Source of the DNA: Pleodorina starrii
Lineage: Eukaryota; Chlorophyta; Chlorophyceae; Chlamydomonadales; Volvocaceae
DNA: 64,000 bases
Assembly: GCA_030267565.1 (NCBI GenBank)
Contig: BRXU01000001.1
Span: 4,650,001-4,714,000 of the forward strand
Reading direction: 5' to 3'
The notes beneath the pieces are model-generated. The model was given only the letters and a program-made list of their open reading frames with translations. It ran no database searches and was not told the origin of the DNA. Position numbers and translations under genes: made by a program. Position 1 is the stretch's first letter; each line of letters begins with the position of its first letter. Below are positions 22,397 to 34,432 of this stretch, piece by piece.

Positions 22397-25246
22397 ATGG
22401 CTGAGCCTGATATGACGGACTACGATTTGCCCGGAAAAGACGCAGCGACTAAGGTGCTCGACGCTGCTGCCAAGGTTGTTTCCGATAGTCCGCTGGCTAA
22501 CGTTGTAAAGGAGGCAGCGACGGAGATGAAGGTGCGGTAGATTACATCTCGCCATGGTCAGAATTGCACGCATGACACATCGAAATGCTCGGAAATGCGT
22601 GTTGTCAAATGCGCGGCAAGATGTCCGCAGCTCCTGAAGGCAAGCTTGACGCAGTGCACAAGTTCAACTTCATGAAGGCACTTCTCCTAAGAATCAGTTC
22701 GACTTGTATGCAGACGGCTTTCGGGTCGCCCCATCCGGAGCCAGCGCCCGAGGTGCCCGAGGCGCCCGCGGCCTCTCCAGACGTGAATCCCGCCAAGCAG
22801 GTCGGTTGTCCTATTGTTTGCGATTTATGTCACGAGTAGGGGCTAGCAGGCAGTTCGCTGCAAGTTGCGGGTGCCGGTGTCTGTGCTAGGGTTTGTGGAT
22901 GCAAGTTGCGGGTGTCGGTGTTGGTGCTAGGGTTCCCCCTGGCGTTTTGCCCCTGGAGTCACCTCATCCTTCTTTTGCTGCAGCTGGACTTCAACGTAAA
23001 CCCACCGACGCCCTCAACGCCAGTGATGATTGCGTCGACGGCCAGCGACGAGGTGAGAAGGGAGAGTCTCAAACTGGATGCCGCTCCCTGCGTGCACGGT
23101 GATACCTCCGATGCGCTGAGAGGCTGACTGGCACTTCCGGCTCCCCCTCGGCAGTTGGATTACAACGCCTTCATCACTGAGACGCTGCTTTGGACCAACA
23201 AGGTGAGGCGCTCGTCAACTGTGCTTTGCGACCTGTGAGGAGTAAACGGTTTTGTACGGTGTTGCATGCGCATCACTTCCATATGAGTAATTGTCCTCCC
23301 GCTTTGAGGGTCGTACGGGCGATGGCTACCTGCGCGCAAGGAAAGCGTGCCGCCGCAGGAGAAGGCGATCCTTGGTACCGAAGCCAAGGTCTGCCGACAA
23401 ACGGTGTGGAAGGGCAGAAGAAGTGTCAGTAAACTGTCAGCATCGACGGTGTAAGACTGCGAAATTGAACCCCCCCCCTCCGGTGTTTCGTATGGCCTTG
23501 TTTTGCTGCGGTTCTCAGCCTACCAGATTGCCTCTTGGAGTGTCCCCATTCCGCGACATCTGCGACTCGCAACAGTCATGGACGCTCTCACCGCAACTAC
23601 CAACGGCCTCAGCTGTTGATTACCTTGTCCTATGTTCAATGCAGGTCCGCTCTGCCTTTTATTTCATTGCCGGCCTGCTGGCGTGGTTGGTCGTCCGGGC
23701 CATCTTCACCAGCCCGATCACCCTGTTCACAGGTGGGAGTGAATGAGGCTTGCGGATACACACCCGCTTGTAGTGTGCGTGTGTGCATTGTGGGTATATT
23801 ACGGCGGAGGGTTACCTACCCTCATAACAACTTACCAGGATGGCCAGGCCAGGAATGCAGCTTCGCTGCTGGCGACAAGGGTGTGTAGATCCTGTGACGC
23901 AATTTCCTACACCCAACGCTCGCCTTCCGAATGCAGTGCACGCTTAGCCCTGGGCGGCGCCATACACCACACGCCTGTGCTGCAACGGCCGCTCCCCCCC
24001 CCCCGATGCGCGTACCCCTCCCCGCTGGAACGCAGGCACCTGCTACACGCTCCTGTTCAGCCTTGCCTTCAACTTCCTACGCGGCGCTTTTTCGCCGCGC
24101 CTCCAGGAGCGCTGCACGTGGACCAACTCGACCATCACCCAGCTGCTGAGCGCGGCGCTGAGCGGCGCCGTGCACGCCGCCGCGGCGCTGCACGACCGCC
24201 ACTTGAACGGCTTGGACGCGCTGCACACCCTGGAGGTAGGTGTGCGGAGGGCGGAGGACCGCCTTTGCCGTTGCAGCTGCTGCCACGTAAGGGCTGCACC
24301 TCAGCACTGCATGTAATGACACCAAGGATGTGCCTTCAGGGTTTCTGAGCAGTCCATCGTCCCGTGTCTTCTCTGCCCACTCCCTACGTCTGTCCAGGTC
24401 GGTCTCGGCCTGTGGCTGCTGTCGGTGCTGGGCCGCGCTCTGGACGCTGTGACGCTGCTGCTGCTGCTTCACCTGGGCGCCTTCACCCTGCCGCTGGCGT
24501 ACAAGGTGTACAAGAAGCGCATCGACTCCACCGTCGCCGACGTGTACGGAAAGATCCATGTGAGGCGATCCACCGTGCGCTGCTGCCTTGCGGCCGCCTT
24601 GTGGACCCCCGGGCAGTGCTGGTGGTGGTTGGTAGTGTCCGATGCGTTGCCGATCGTGCCGCTTTGCAATATCCGGTCGGGTCGTGTAATGTCACGACGA
24701 CGTCGATTCGGCTACTTCCGTGCCCTCTGCTCTCGCAGGCCAAGTACGAGAAGTTTGACCGTCGCATCCGGGCGACGGTGGTGCTTGTGCCCATGGCGCT
24801 GATGTTCTTCTTGTTGCCCAACGTGGACCGTTTTGTGGCGATCTTCATCTGCCTCGCGTATGGACGTGTGCTGGCCAAGCCTGAGGAGGTAAGGAGACTG
24901 CGAGTTTGTCCGGAACAGCGGTTATCAAACACCTCGTGCACGTATGCGAAAGGAGGCTTTCGCCATTATGGCCTGGGTTATGACTCCCAAGTTCCCCGCG
25001 TTGGAAGACCACAAAATCCGTACGATGTGTTCAGGTCTTGTTCGAGAGATGGGTGCTGCGGTAGTTTGTTCACATTTTAAAGTGTATTCTGTTTGCCCTG
25101 CGCAGTACGCTTCTTTCCAGAAGCGCATGGAGCCCGTTGGCAAGACGATCAAGAAGGCGGTGATGACGCCGATGACCAGCGCGGCGGTCAACGCGGCGGC
25201 CAAGTACGACCTCACGCCGACGCCTCGCAAGAAGAAGACCACCTGA
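22397..25246 (+). CDS. Reticulon-domain ER membrane protein
   Basis: Nine exons (22397-22531, 22714-22800, 22984-23052, 23155-23202, 23645-23732, 24036-24235, 24398-24559, 24739-24888, 25106-25246) join without frame errors to about 359 residues. Residues 1-110 are acidic/proline-rich and cytosolic. The reticulon homology region follows: ALITETLLW-like entry (LDYNAFITETLLWTNK), a long hydrophobic hairpin (SAFYFIAGLLAWLVVRAIF and CYTLLFSLAFNFLRG), a hydrophilic loop of about 60 residues, a second hydrophobic block (GLGLWLLSVLGRALDAVTLL, then FTLPLAYKVYKKRID), and an extra hydrophobic segment at about 275-305 before a Lys-rich tail ending PRKKKTT. The TLPxxYxKYxxxID signature typifies reticulons. 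These proteins wedge into and curve tubular ER membrane. The tail resembles an ER-retention KKxx-type end, but not exactly. Confidence 0.88.
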
Positions 25247-25986
25247 GCGACATCGCGGAGCGTCATCCCCGAATGGCCCTGTGGTGGGGGGCAGTGGACT
25301 TCATTGCGCGAGGGAGCTGCACGTACCACCCAAGTCATGGCGGTTGGTCCTATCGACGCATTTTGTTTTGCCTTGTGCCGGGTCTGGGTTCGCCATGTTG
25401 CGGGCAGGGTAGCGGGATGTCGCATGCACTCATGTTCTGGATGGCGAATGGGGCTGGGAACCCCCTCTGCAGGTCGTGTGTCGTCCGGCTGCTGCCGGTT
25501 GCGTGTGAACGGAAGGGGGGGCCGGCCAGGGTGCCTGGCGCAGGGGTACTGCGCTCATTTGATGTGGGTCAGCTGGCTCGAGTGCGTGTCAGGAAGTCAT
25601 TCTTTGCTTGCTGTGGATCAGACGCGTCTGCCACTGTTTGCTGAGCGCCCAAAAACGGGCGCTCCCTTCAGTGTGGCGGTGGGCGCATTTGCCCGTCCCG
25701 AGAGATCGGCCTCGAGAGAGCGCTGCTGCGGTGTGCGAGTTGCCGCGGCGATGGCTTAGCTAAATAGAAGCTGCGTGGGTGGAACCTGCCAGGGTTGCTG
25801 TAGCCTCCTCGGTAGGACTGACCTTCAGCCAAGGTCCCATTCCCTTCAGGGACAAATTTGTTGTTTTCCTGAGCGGACGGCTGTCACATGGGATCGCGTG
25901 CGTGGTCGGGTACTGTCGCGGATCGGTTTTAGGGCTACAGCAACCGTTCCGAGATGCACTGGCATGTTTCCTCAGGGAATTTGAAA

Positions 25987-25991
25987 TGTAA
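25987..25991 (+). terminator. TGTAA poly(A) signal of the reticulon gene
   Basis: TGTAA lies about 740 bp after the TGA at 25244-25246, a typical 3' UTR length for volvocine genes. Confidence 0.45.
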
Positions 25992-27313
25992 CACTTTTCT
26001 GGACCGTTCGTCGAAGCCTTCATGCCTGCCTACTGGATTTGAGCAACCCTTGGGCACCAGGGCGACTCCGTATGCTGATGGGTTCTAGCCTTCGCCAGAT
26101 CTGTAACAGCACCAGATCATGACCTAAGCGGGACAGAACGGGAAACGACATAGGGGCGTCCAAACCCAGCTGCATGTCGTCATGCCTTGCAGGTATGCCC
26201 GGGTGTCGCACAGACAACCGACTATGGATGGGGACGACTTGCCGACCCTGCAGGCGGGCGCGGAGGTCGCGAGCCGATTACCCGCACAGGGAATGATACA
26301 CGAGCCTTCGGGCGGCGCACACACGTTTCCGCAGGACTGTCGCGCGCCATACCGGCGCAATCAATCCACACACACGCATTGAAGTCGAGTTAGCGTAGCC
26401 ACAAATCAAACAGCCCTGCTATTACGATCCCCATCCGTCTTCTTGGATGGGCCCCGAAACGCCCCGACACGATACGAATGCTGGGCCAACCACCATTTCG
26501 GTCGGCCCGCCCTTACGCATTAGTAACGGCCGCCACCCCCCACAGCAAGAAGCACCTCGCGGCGCCATTTTCATAAAGCCTTCATTACACCAACGTAAGC
26601 CAAGCCACTGGTGCGCACACCGTCCTATCAAGGCCTATCTGGGCGCCAAGATGACGCACGCCCCGTGGAGAGGTACGTGCTGACGAGCCTCCGACCAGCG
26701 CCCGCGTCAGCGCAGCAACACGCACCACGCACCACCGCGCCATGTCACCACTGTCCAACACACCAACACAGCCAACACGCCTTCATGTCCTCGCGCCCCC
26801 GTCAGCGTGGATCACCCCCTTCGCCGCCGCTGCTTCAGTCCTCCAGCGGTACTACGGTACCTGTCTCTGTACCTGTCTGCGCCTCACAGCGGCCCACACC
26901 GCATCACGGCCCCTCCATCCCCCAGCGCCATTGGCACCGGTGCATCCAACCAGCCATCCACTCGCGGCTTCGACGGACCCGCCATGCCCCACCCTGCACT
27001 ATTCCACCCCCTAACAAGCTCACCCAACCGGCCAAAGGGCCAGTGCACCCAATGGGACTCCTACTGCGCCGCGCTCTACTTTTTCAGCGGACAATTCCGT
27101 GTTATCGCCCGAACCGCGCGCGTCTACTCACCCCCTATACCGGTAACCCAGCCAGTACTGCTCGCACGCACCCATACCCCATATCCGCGACGCGGTGCAA
27201 CCCAACGCACTGCAAGTCCCCCACCCCACCTCACCCCACCCCACCCCACACTACACTACATGACATGACGTGAACATGACGAAATACCGTACCCGGTGCC
27301 CCTAGGCTGCATC
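25992..27313. other. Convergent intergenic interval
   Basis: It lies between the reticulon 3' end and the stop of the minus-strand exonuclease-like gene. Pyrimidine-rich CA/CC sequence with short CACCC and CTACA runs fills 26700-27260. No coding region was recognised. Confidence 0.5.
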
Positions 27314-30300
27314 CTAGCCATGTGCACGCCCGGACCTGTGCACGCTGACCAGACCTCGCTGCTTCTGCTGTAAGCCCCCAGAGCCAACAGACGACAGGGA
27401 CTGTCCCGGGGCGGGGCCAGAGGCGGCGGCGCGGCCGGTCGGGCGCATCTGCGCACTTGCGCTGGGGGCGGCGATAGCAGTGGGCCCATGCCCCGTTGCG
27501 GCCGCGTGTGTGTGCGCCGCTTGCTCCTGGAGGAGGAGGTTGGCTGCGGCGGGATGGGGGGGGCAGGGAGGGAGGGACGGGAACACGGGACGCGGGAAGG
27601 CAGAGGACGGCGGGAGGGATTCAGGTACCGCATCGCAGATACGCAAATGCATTCGGGCGTGATGACAGTCGATCGACATCCACTGTCCTGATTGCTCCGC
27701 TCGTTGTTGTGCCGCTCCTGGACGTCGGCGGATGGACATTGTGGCAGCACCGGAGACGGCCGCAAGCCCAACCAGCAGCGTGCAACGTCCAGGCCCCACA
27801 CGAGCGATCCTTCAGTTGCCGCCTCGATTCCAGCTTCCAGGCCGCTCCCTTGCACCCGCATCCGCTCCCTCGCCCCGAAGCCAACCCGCCCGCGGGAGCC
27901 GCACTGCACTGCACTGCACTGAAGCAACAGCAGCAGTGCAAGTCCGCGCCGCGTCTTCCACGAGGCCTCACCAAAACGTAACGTGTATTCCACCCCGCCC
28001 CCCCCCCGCCCAGCCCCACCTGCCGCCTGGCTGAGCTGCTGCGGCAGCAACCCCAGCCGCCCCATGAGGCTCGTCCACAGAGCCGCCAGATGCACCACCT
28101 CCAGCACCGCTTGCTGCTGCAGCTCGGCACACAGAGGCCGGGAGGCCCACAGGCTGAGGGGGCACGAGGGGAAATGCGGGGGGAGAGCGCGGGGAGGCGG
28201 GGGGAGCAGTCGGTTCAGCAGGAGCCGCTGAGAGCGTCAAAAAGGAGGGATGGTGGGTCCAAGCCCGCGCCCTCCGGGGCCGGCAGTAGCCTCGCGACTC
28301 GCACTGCACTGTACTGCAGTGGCGCAAGAGTGGTATGGGAGGCTGAACGTGCTGTGGTCCGTTTCCCCCCTGGGACCTGCCCCTGGCAGTACAACCTGGG
28401 TGGGGAGGCCGCTTTCCATGTTGCCCTCCTTCGCCTTCTTTCGCCTCGCAGACTTGAAGCCCCCCCCACAGCACTCTCCAGTACCGATACGAGAGACCGA
28501 TACGAGAGACAAGGGCTACCAATGGACCCCCGTCAGGACGCCTTCCTGCCCGCCCCCCACCCCCTCCGACCTATACGTGGATAACCCCCTCCGGCTCTCA
28601 GACGCCTGCACTCACTGCGAGTGTGCCGGCGCCGCCGCCATAGCCGCCACGCCCGCCGCCGTCATGGCCCCCTCCTGCTGCAGCAGTGTCGCCAGCGGGG
28701 GCACCAGGCCGGTCTCCCCCGCCGGGGCCGCAGCGCCCAACACGCAGTGCGGGGCCCTCGCCAGCAGCGTGTGAAGCACGCTGATGTCGTGCAGCGGCGA
28801 CATGTGGGGCAAGTACGGCACCACCTGCGGCGCCGCACGATTTGGAAGGGTACGGGCCAGATGAGGGTGAGACAGAGACGTGGAGCCCTGAGTTGCAGAC
28901 AGCCGTCCCCTCCTCCCGAGTCCCGACCCCTCGTCTCCGCCGAGCAAATGTCTCCCCCCTCCCCCTCGCGGCGCCTGCAGCCCCTCCTCCCCCACCTCAC
29001 CTCCCTGCCGCAATAGACCACCTTGGGCACCTTGTCCTGTAACGATGGCAGCGGCAGCGGCAGCAGCAGCAGGGGCAGCGGCGGCGGCAGCAGGGGCAGC
29101 GGCGGCGGAAGCAGCGGTTTCAGTCCTTCAGTGCCACCGACAGCGACGGCGGTGGTGGGGTGCCCCGCTGGTAGCCATCAGCCTGCCGCGACCCTATCCC
29201 CCCGGCCCCCAACGTGCGTCAGTGGCCAGCCAGGCTGCAGCAGATGCCGGTGGGTCCGAGGTGCCGCGTATTCGCACCCGCACTCAGACCTCACCTCACC
29301 TCACCTCACCTCACCTTGAGCAACGGGCTGAGACTGGGCAGCAGCATGCCCTGCTTGTCGTCCCCTGCCGCCAGGTCAATCAGATACACAGTCGCCGGCC
29401 AGCGCTGCGAAGCCACAGCCCCGCCCCCGCCGCCGCCGCCGCTCGCCAACCCAGGGGTCGCTCCGGATCCCGCTCCGCCGCCGCCGCCAGCCGCCGTCAC
29501 CGGGGGCACGTAGAGCTGCACCAGACACACCTTGCCGAGCTCCCCGGTGGGGTGTGGCTGGCCGGGGTACTGGGAGTGTGCGGGTGCGGGTGCGGGTGCT
29601 CGCACCACCTTGCACGCCACCGCCACCTGCGGCGCTGAGTAGCAGTGCTGCAACATGTCCAGATGGTCCGGAGTGCAGGCGGTGGTCACTATCTTGACCT
29701 CAAGACTGGAAGGGGACACACGCACCGACGAGGAGGAGGAGGAGGAGGAGCCGGCGGCGGCAGCGGCAGCACTCGAGGCGCCGCCGCCGGCAGCGGCCTG
29801 CGCGGGTGGCGGCGACAGCGGCGCGGACGCGGGTGGTGGCGACAGCGGCACGCGTGTCAGCTGTTGGCTTTGCTGAGGCGGCGGATGCGCCGCAGTGGCA
29901 GCGCCAGTCGGCTCGGCCGCGGTCTGGCCCGCTGGGCGCTGCGCCAGTGGCGGGTGGTTGTACTTGCAGGCGGCTGCATAGCGGCACGTGCCGGTGCGCA
30001 TGTAGTAGGGGCAGTTGGAGCAGTTGGGTCGCCGGGGGAGCGCGTCGGAGGAGGAGGTGGAGGCGGCGGAGGAGCTGGGCTGGTGGTGACTGAGGCTGCT
30101 GCCGTTGGTCGCGGGGAGGCTGGCGGCCTGAGTGTGTGTGTGTTCGGGGGAAGGGGAGGGGGGGTCAGGTGAAGGGGGGCCGCAGCACGGCGCGGTGGCA
30201 GCGGTCTGAGAGGCAGAGCAGGGGGCAGTCCGTTGAGTGGCTGTGTGGGAGGCAGCGGAGCCTCATTGGCCGCGTCCCAAAGAGACGTCATTAAGATGAG

Positions 30301-33300
30301 GCCTCTCACAACCTCCGGCGTGACGGACCCGGACCCGTCAGTTGGGCAACCGCTTCATGCACAAGAGCACCCTCCCGGCCCTCCAACCCGTCCTCCCGCC
30401 AACCCACTCACCTTTGCCATGACGGCCGAGGTGCGCAGTCGCACGCTGCGGGGCCCACCGTACCAGGTCTCCTGCAGGGGGGAGGGAGGGGCAGGGGAGG
30501 AGCGCGGGGGGTGTCAACGCAGCACGCTCCGCCCAGAGGTCAACACGTCACTCCGCAACGGGCCGACGAAGCAGGAGCCCCTCAACGCGCCTCGTGATCG
30601 CCCCTCCACCCGGTGCGGTGCGGTGCGGTGCGGTGTCTTCACGAAACACCCTCTCGCCCCTCGGCCCGCCCAAGCGTGCGACCCAGACCAACACCGCCGC
30701 CGTGCCGCCGTGCCGTACCTGGATCTCGAACAGCTCCGGATCCGCCGCCAGCAGCTGCTCCACATCGGGCCCCCCGGGCACTGCGGCCATCACCATATCG
30801 GTGAGGCGACTGAGCGGCAGGAAGCCGCCCTGCTGCGTGTGGAGAGCCTTCACCAGGCTCACAGCTGCGGTGCGCCGGGCAGCAGCGGCAGCGGCAGCAG
30901 CAGCGGAAGCGGCTGCCGTGCGGTCACCGCCGCCGCCGCCGCCGCTGACCGGAAACAACGCCTCCACGGCCGCACGCAGCGCCGCGTCGGAGGGCGGCGG
31001 CGGCACACCGCTGCCGCTGCTGGCCGTCACCGCCGGGGAGTGGGGAGGCGGCGGCGGTGGAGGGTGCGCCTCCCGGTGCGGCACGGCGGCGAAGGCGGCG
31101 GCCCGGGAGGCCGCAGCGGCAGCTGCCGTCGCTGCCGGCGCGGCAGCCGCCTCCGGCCCGCCGCGCCCCACCCACACCAAGTCCCCGCCGCCGCCTGACC
31201 GGCCCTCACCGCGGCCGCCTCGCGCCGCTTGGTGGCCACCGCCGCCGCCGCCGCTGTCCGGCTCCCGAATGCCGGCCGCCATCAGCAGCTTGCCCAGATT
31301 GAGAGTCACAAAGGTGCCCATCTCGCCGCCGTTGCGCCCTCCCTGGTGCGCCAGCCCCGCCAACCCCCCGGGGGGCAGCACCTTTCGGAACACGTGCATC
31401 ACGTTGTTGGAGCTCTCCGCCCCGACCAGCCGCTCGAAGCCGCCCAGTCGGGTAGGGTCGAACACCTGGAGGGGCAGCTGCTCACCCAGCTGGTGGGCCA
31501 GGGTGGTGAGGCGCACGCAGTGCACGCGGCCTGCGAAGGGGCGGGTGCGGGTGGCCAGGTGGGAGGCGGCCGCGCGGCGGATCTGGTCCACGGGGCGGCT
31601 CCCAGAGAACACCACCGCGGCAGCGGCCTGCACAGGGAGGGAGGGGGGGAGGGAGGGAGGGAGGGCGCGGAATGCAGGCGACAGCGGAAGTGGCCCAAGT
31701 ACGGTATGTATGAATATGTGTGTGTACGTCAAGCGAGCGCCTGGTCTGGACGAGATTGCTGGACAAGATTGCTGGACAAGATCATCAACCCCAGGGCTGC
31801 AGTCTGTGGGCGGGAGTTCAGCGGCGCAGTCTTTCTCCTCCAACGGGGCTCCGTTGCGAGCCGGGGGGGGGGGCGCAGGTCGGTTGTGTCGCGTATCGGT
31901 GAGTACCCGCAAGCAGCAGCAGCGGCGGGAGCTTGATCAGCCCCCGGCGCCGAGTTGGAGCTGGGTCAGGGCCGTCGAGCCAGCCTCGACTCACGCAACC
32001 CCGCACCACCACCACCACCACCACCACCACCACCACCACCGGCCTGCGTGCTCCGCCGACCGGTCCCCAGTTGAGTTGAGTTGCTCCCTCCGCCACTCAC
32101 CGCCAGCGCCTCCACCACCCGCTCCTGCAGCGCCTCCAGATCCAGGACCACCGCCGCCCCCTCGCCCTCCTCACCACCGCCGCCCCCGGCGCCCCAGCCC
32201 CCCAGCCCCCCGCCGCCGCCCCCGGGCACCAGCACCCGGAAGCACCGCCGGCTTGGCCGCTCCTGCAGCCGCTGCATCAGCGCGCCCGCGTGCCACGCAC
32301 TGCTGGCGGCCCCGCCGCCGCTGCCGCCGCCGCCGCGCTGCCCGCTCCCCGGCGGCGCCGGCAGCAGCTGCGGCGCCTTCTGCCGCACTTGCTCCACCAG
32401 CCGAGTCAGCGGCAGGCGGAAGCGCTCCGAGGGGCCAGGGGGGGTCTCCCCACGCCGGGCTGCTGCGAGGCCGCTGCTCCGGCCCGCCTCCACCAGCGTC
32501 AGCGCCACCACCGCCATCAGCTCATCCGCCGGGGAGCCCGACGAACAGAACACCGCCCGGACGTACTGGTGGAGCAGATCGGAGCGGAGCAGCATGGGAG
32601 GAGGGCGGCCAGCTGCATCACCGCCGCCGCCGCCAACGTTGCGGGCGGAAACGCCGCCGCTGCCAGTTCCTCTGCCGCCGCCCCAGGAGCCTGCGTGCCC
32701 GCCCTCCCCCTCCTCCTCGCCCTCCTCCTGCTCCCCGTCCTCGCCTTCCTGGTCGAAGTCGCCATCGCCGTCGCCGTCCTCGTCCGCCCCCTCGTCATAG
32801 TCGTCCTCCCAGGCTGCGCCCTCCGCCTCACTGCTCCCACCGCCCCCACCGCCCCAGCCTTCTCCCTGCCCCAGGCCGGAGCCGCCGGCTGCTGCCAGGT
32901 CCGAGTCCGACCTCCGGGCGCCGCTTCCAGCCGCGGGCTGCGACAAGCTGGCCCGCTGCAGCGCCGCCGTCGCGGCTGCCACGTCCCCGCCCTCGTCCTC
33001 GCCTCCGTCAACGCCGCCCTGGCCCCAGACCGCCGCCTCCGAGGCGACCAACCCCTTGCCGTCGCCGTGCTCCACCGCGATGGCCCCCTGCTGCTGCTGG
33101 TGGTGCTGGTGCTGCTGATGGTGGTGGTGCTGCAGGAGCTGGTGAGGGAGCGGCGGCACCTGCTGCTGCTGCTGCTGCGGTGCGAGCGGCGGCTGCTGCT
33201 GGCTCTCCGCCGGCTGGGTCTGTTGGGTCTGCTGGGTCTGCAGCAGGCGGTTGAAGTGCAGTCGTACCGCGGTCTGGTCGGGGGTCATCTCCAGTCGGGT

Positions 33301-34432
33301 CTCTCCGCCCAGCAGCTGGCTGAGGGAGTGGTAGGGGTGGTCGCGGTGGTCGCGGAGGTCCATGCGGGAGGTCCAGGCGGCGGCCAGGAAGCTCTCTGAG
33401 AGGAGGGGAGGGGAGGCGGGGCAGGTGGGGGAGGCAGGGGGCGTGGAGCGAGGAGCGAGGAGGAGGATGCAGCGGGACGTGTGCGCCGTTCTCAGCTCCA
33501 TGCACGATGTGGGCAGCGTTGTTGAACACACGCAACGAGTTTCCTGTCAATATGCCTAACAGTATGATACACAGGGTAGAGTAGGGTAGGGTAGGGTAGG
33601 GTAGCTGCACCACCCATAAAACAGACGAGTGGTTTGACGGAGCCGGGAACCGGAATGCAGTCGAGGAAGAACGGGGCCTCGAAAGACCCGATACGGAAGA
33701 AGCCATCAGCGTAGGTGGTGTGCGGGGTGGGATGGGACGGCGGGATCCGGAACTGAACCGTCCACATCTGCCCCACCTGCGTCATTCACAGGCGCCAGAA
33801 AGAGGTCCGGGGGCCGCATGTCGATGTGCTGGCGCGAGACGATGTACCAGGCCTGCGCGGCGGGAAAGGCAGCGCGCGGATTCGTTGTTTGGGGGTAGGC
33901 GAAGCAGCGCGCTTGGGAGGTTTGGCCCCGGGAGTGTATTTGGAGTGCCGGTTAGGGAAGGGAGGCGGGATCGGGGAGTGAACTCACAACCCCAGAATGT
34001 TTCCAGCCAAGTAGGGAGGGGGGTAACACGCTAGCACTTCACACCGGTCCCAGTCATGCCGAGTGTTCCGCCTACCAGCTGGTTGCGAGCCCAGGACAAT
34101 GGCGAGGACAAGTCCCACACCCTGTCAATTTGCGCCTTCAAACAGTCTTTTCCAGCTGCCATAAGAGACGCAGCATCCAGAAGCACGTTGCCTGTGTCGT
34201 CGCTGTAGACAAAGCACGAGTCCGTAGATATTATTTCCGCGAGCCGCTTTGGAAGCAGCAGATCAAAGGGAATAGATCCATGTGAGCTGGACAGTGCACT
34301 GGAAAGCTCGTCAAGGTGCAATCGGTAGTGTTGCTCTTGCAAGAGCCGCAGGGCCGCCACTTTTTTTATCCGAGCCTCCATCCTATTATCTCGCCATAGC
34401 AAGTTGGCGTATATATGAAGTGCACTCGCCAT
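27314..34432 (-). CDS. Winged-helix/CCCH/pseudo-exonuclease protein (EXD1/Egalitarian-like)
   Basis: Eleven exons join in frame to about 1,393 residues: 34076-34432, 33777-33852, 33479-33543, 32101-33393, 30719-31627, 30412-30471, 29315-30127, 29001-29036, 28616-28824, 28020-28153, 27314-27543. The second to fourth boundaries are least sure. Winged-helix segments resembling LOTUS/OST-HTH occur near residues 20-85 (RLHLDELSSAL, FVYSDDTGNVLL), in exon 4 (FRLPLTRLVEQVRQ), at the start of exon 5 (RLTTLAHQLGEQLP, LGGFERLVGAE) and at its end (GGFLPLSRLTDMV). Exon 7 has a CCCH finger, C-x8-C-x5-C-x3-H, in NCSNCPYYMRTGTCRYAA. Exons 7-10 form a DEDD 3'-5' exonuclease fold: VCLVQLYVPP, VYLIDLAAGDD, VPKVVYCGRE, LHDISVLHTLL, LWASRPLCAEL and LEVVHLAALW. 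Motif I reads VAVACKVV, so the catalytic D-x-E is lost, and the usual YAxxDV reads QAVLEV. Long Gly, Ala, Gln and acidic linkers separate the domains. An RNA-silencing role is inferred. Confidence 0.8.
33573..33605 (+). repeat. GGGTA pentanucleotide repeat
   Basis: About six GTAGG units lie inside the intron between exons 2 and 3 of the exonuclease-like gene. The run is too short and too internal to be telomeric. Confidence 0.85.

Noticed and set aside
30594..33254. 886-residue plus-strand ORF rich in P, S and A
   Set aside because: It is the antisense shadow of the winged-helix/exonuclease-like exons, crosses their introns, and its composition is that of complemented Gly/Ala codons.
33573..33605. 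Telomere-like GGGTA repeats
   Set aside because: There are only about six units, they lie within an intron, and they do not match the TTTTAGGG telomere of these algae.
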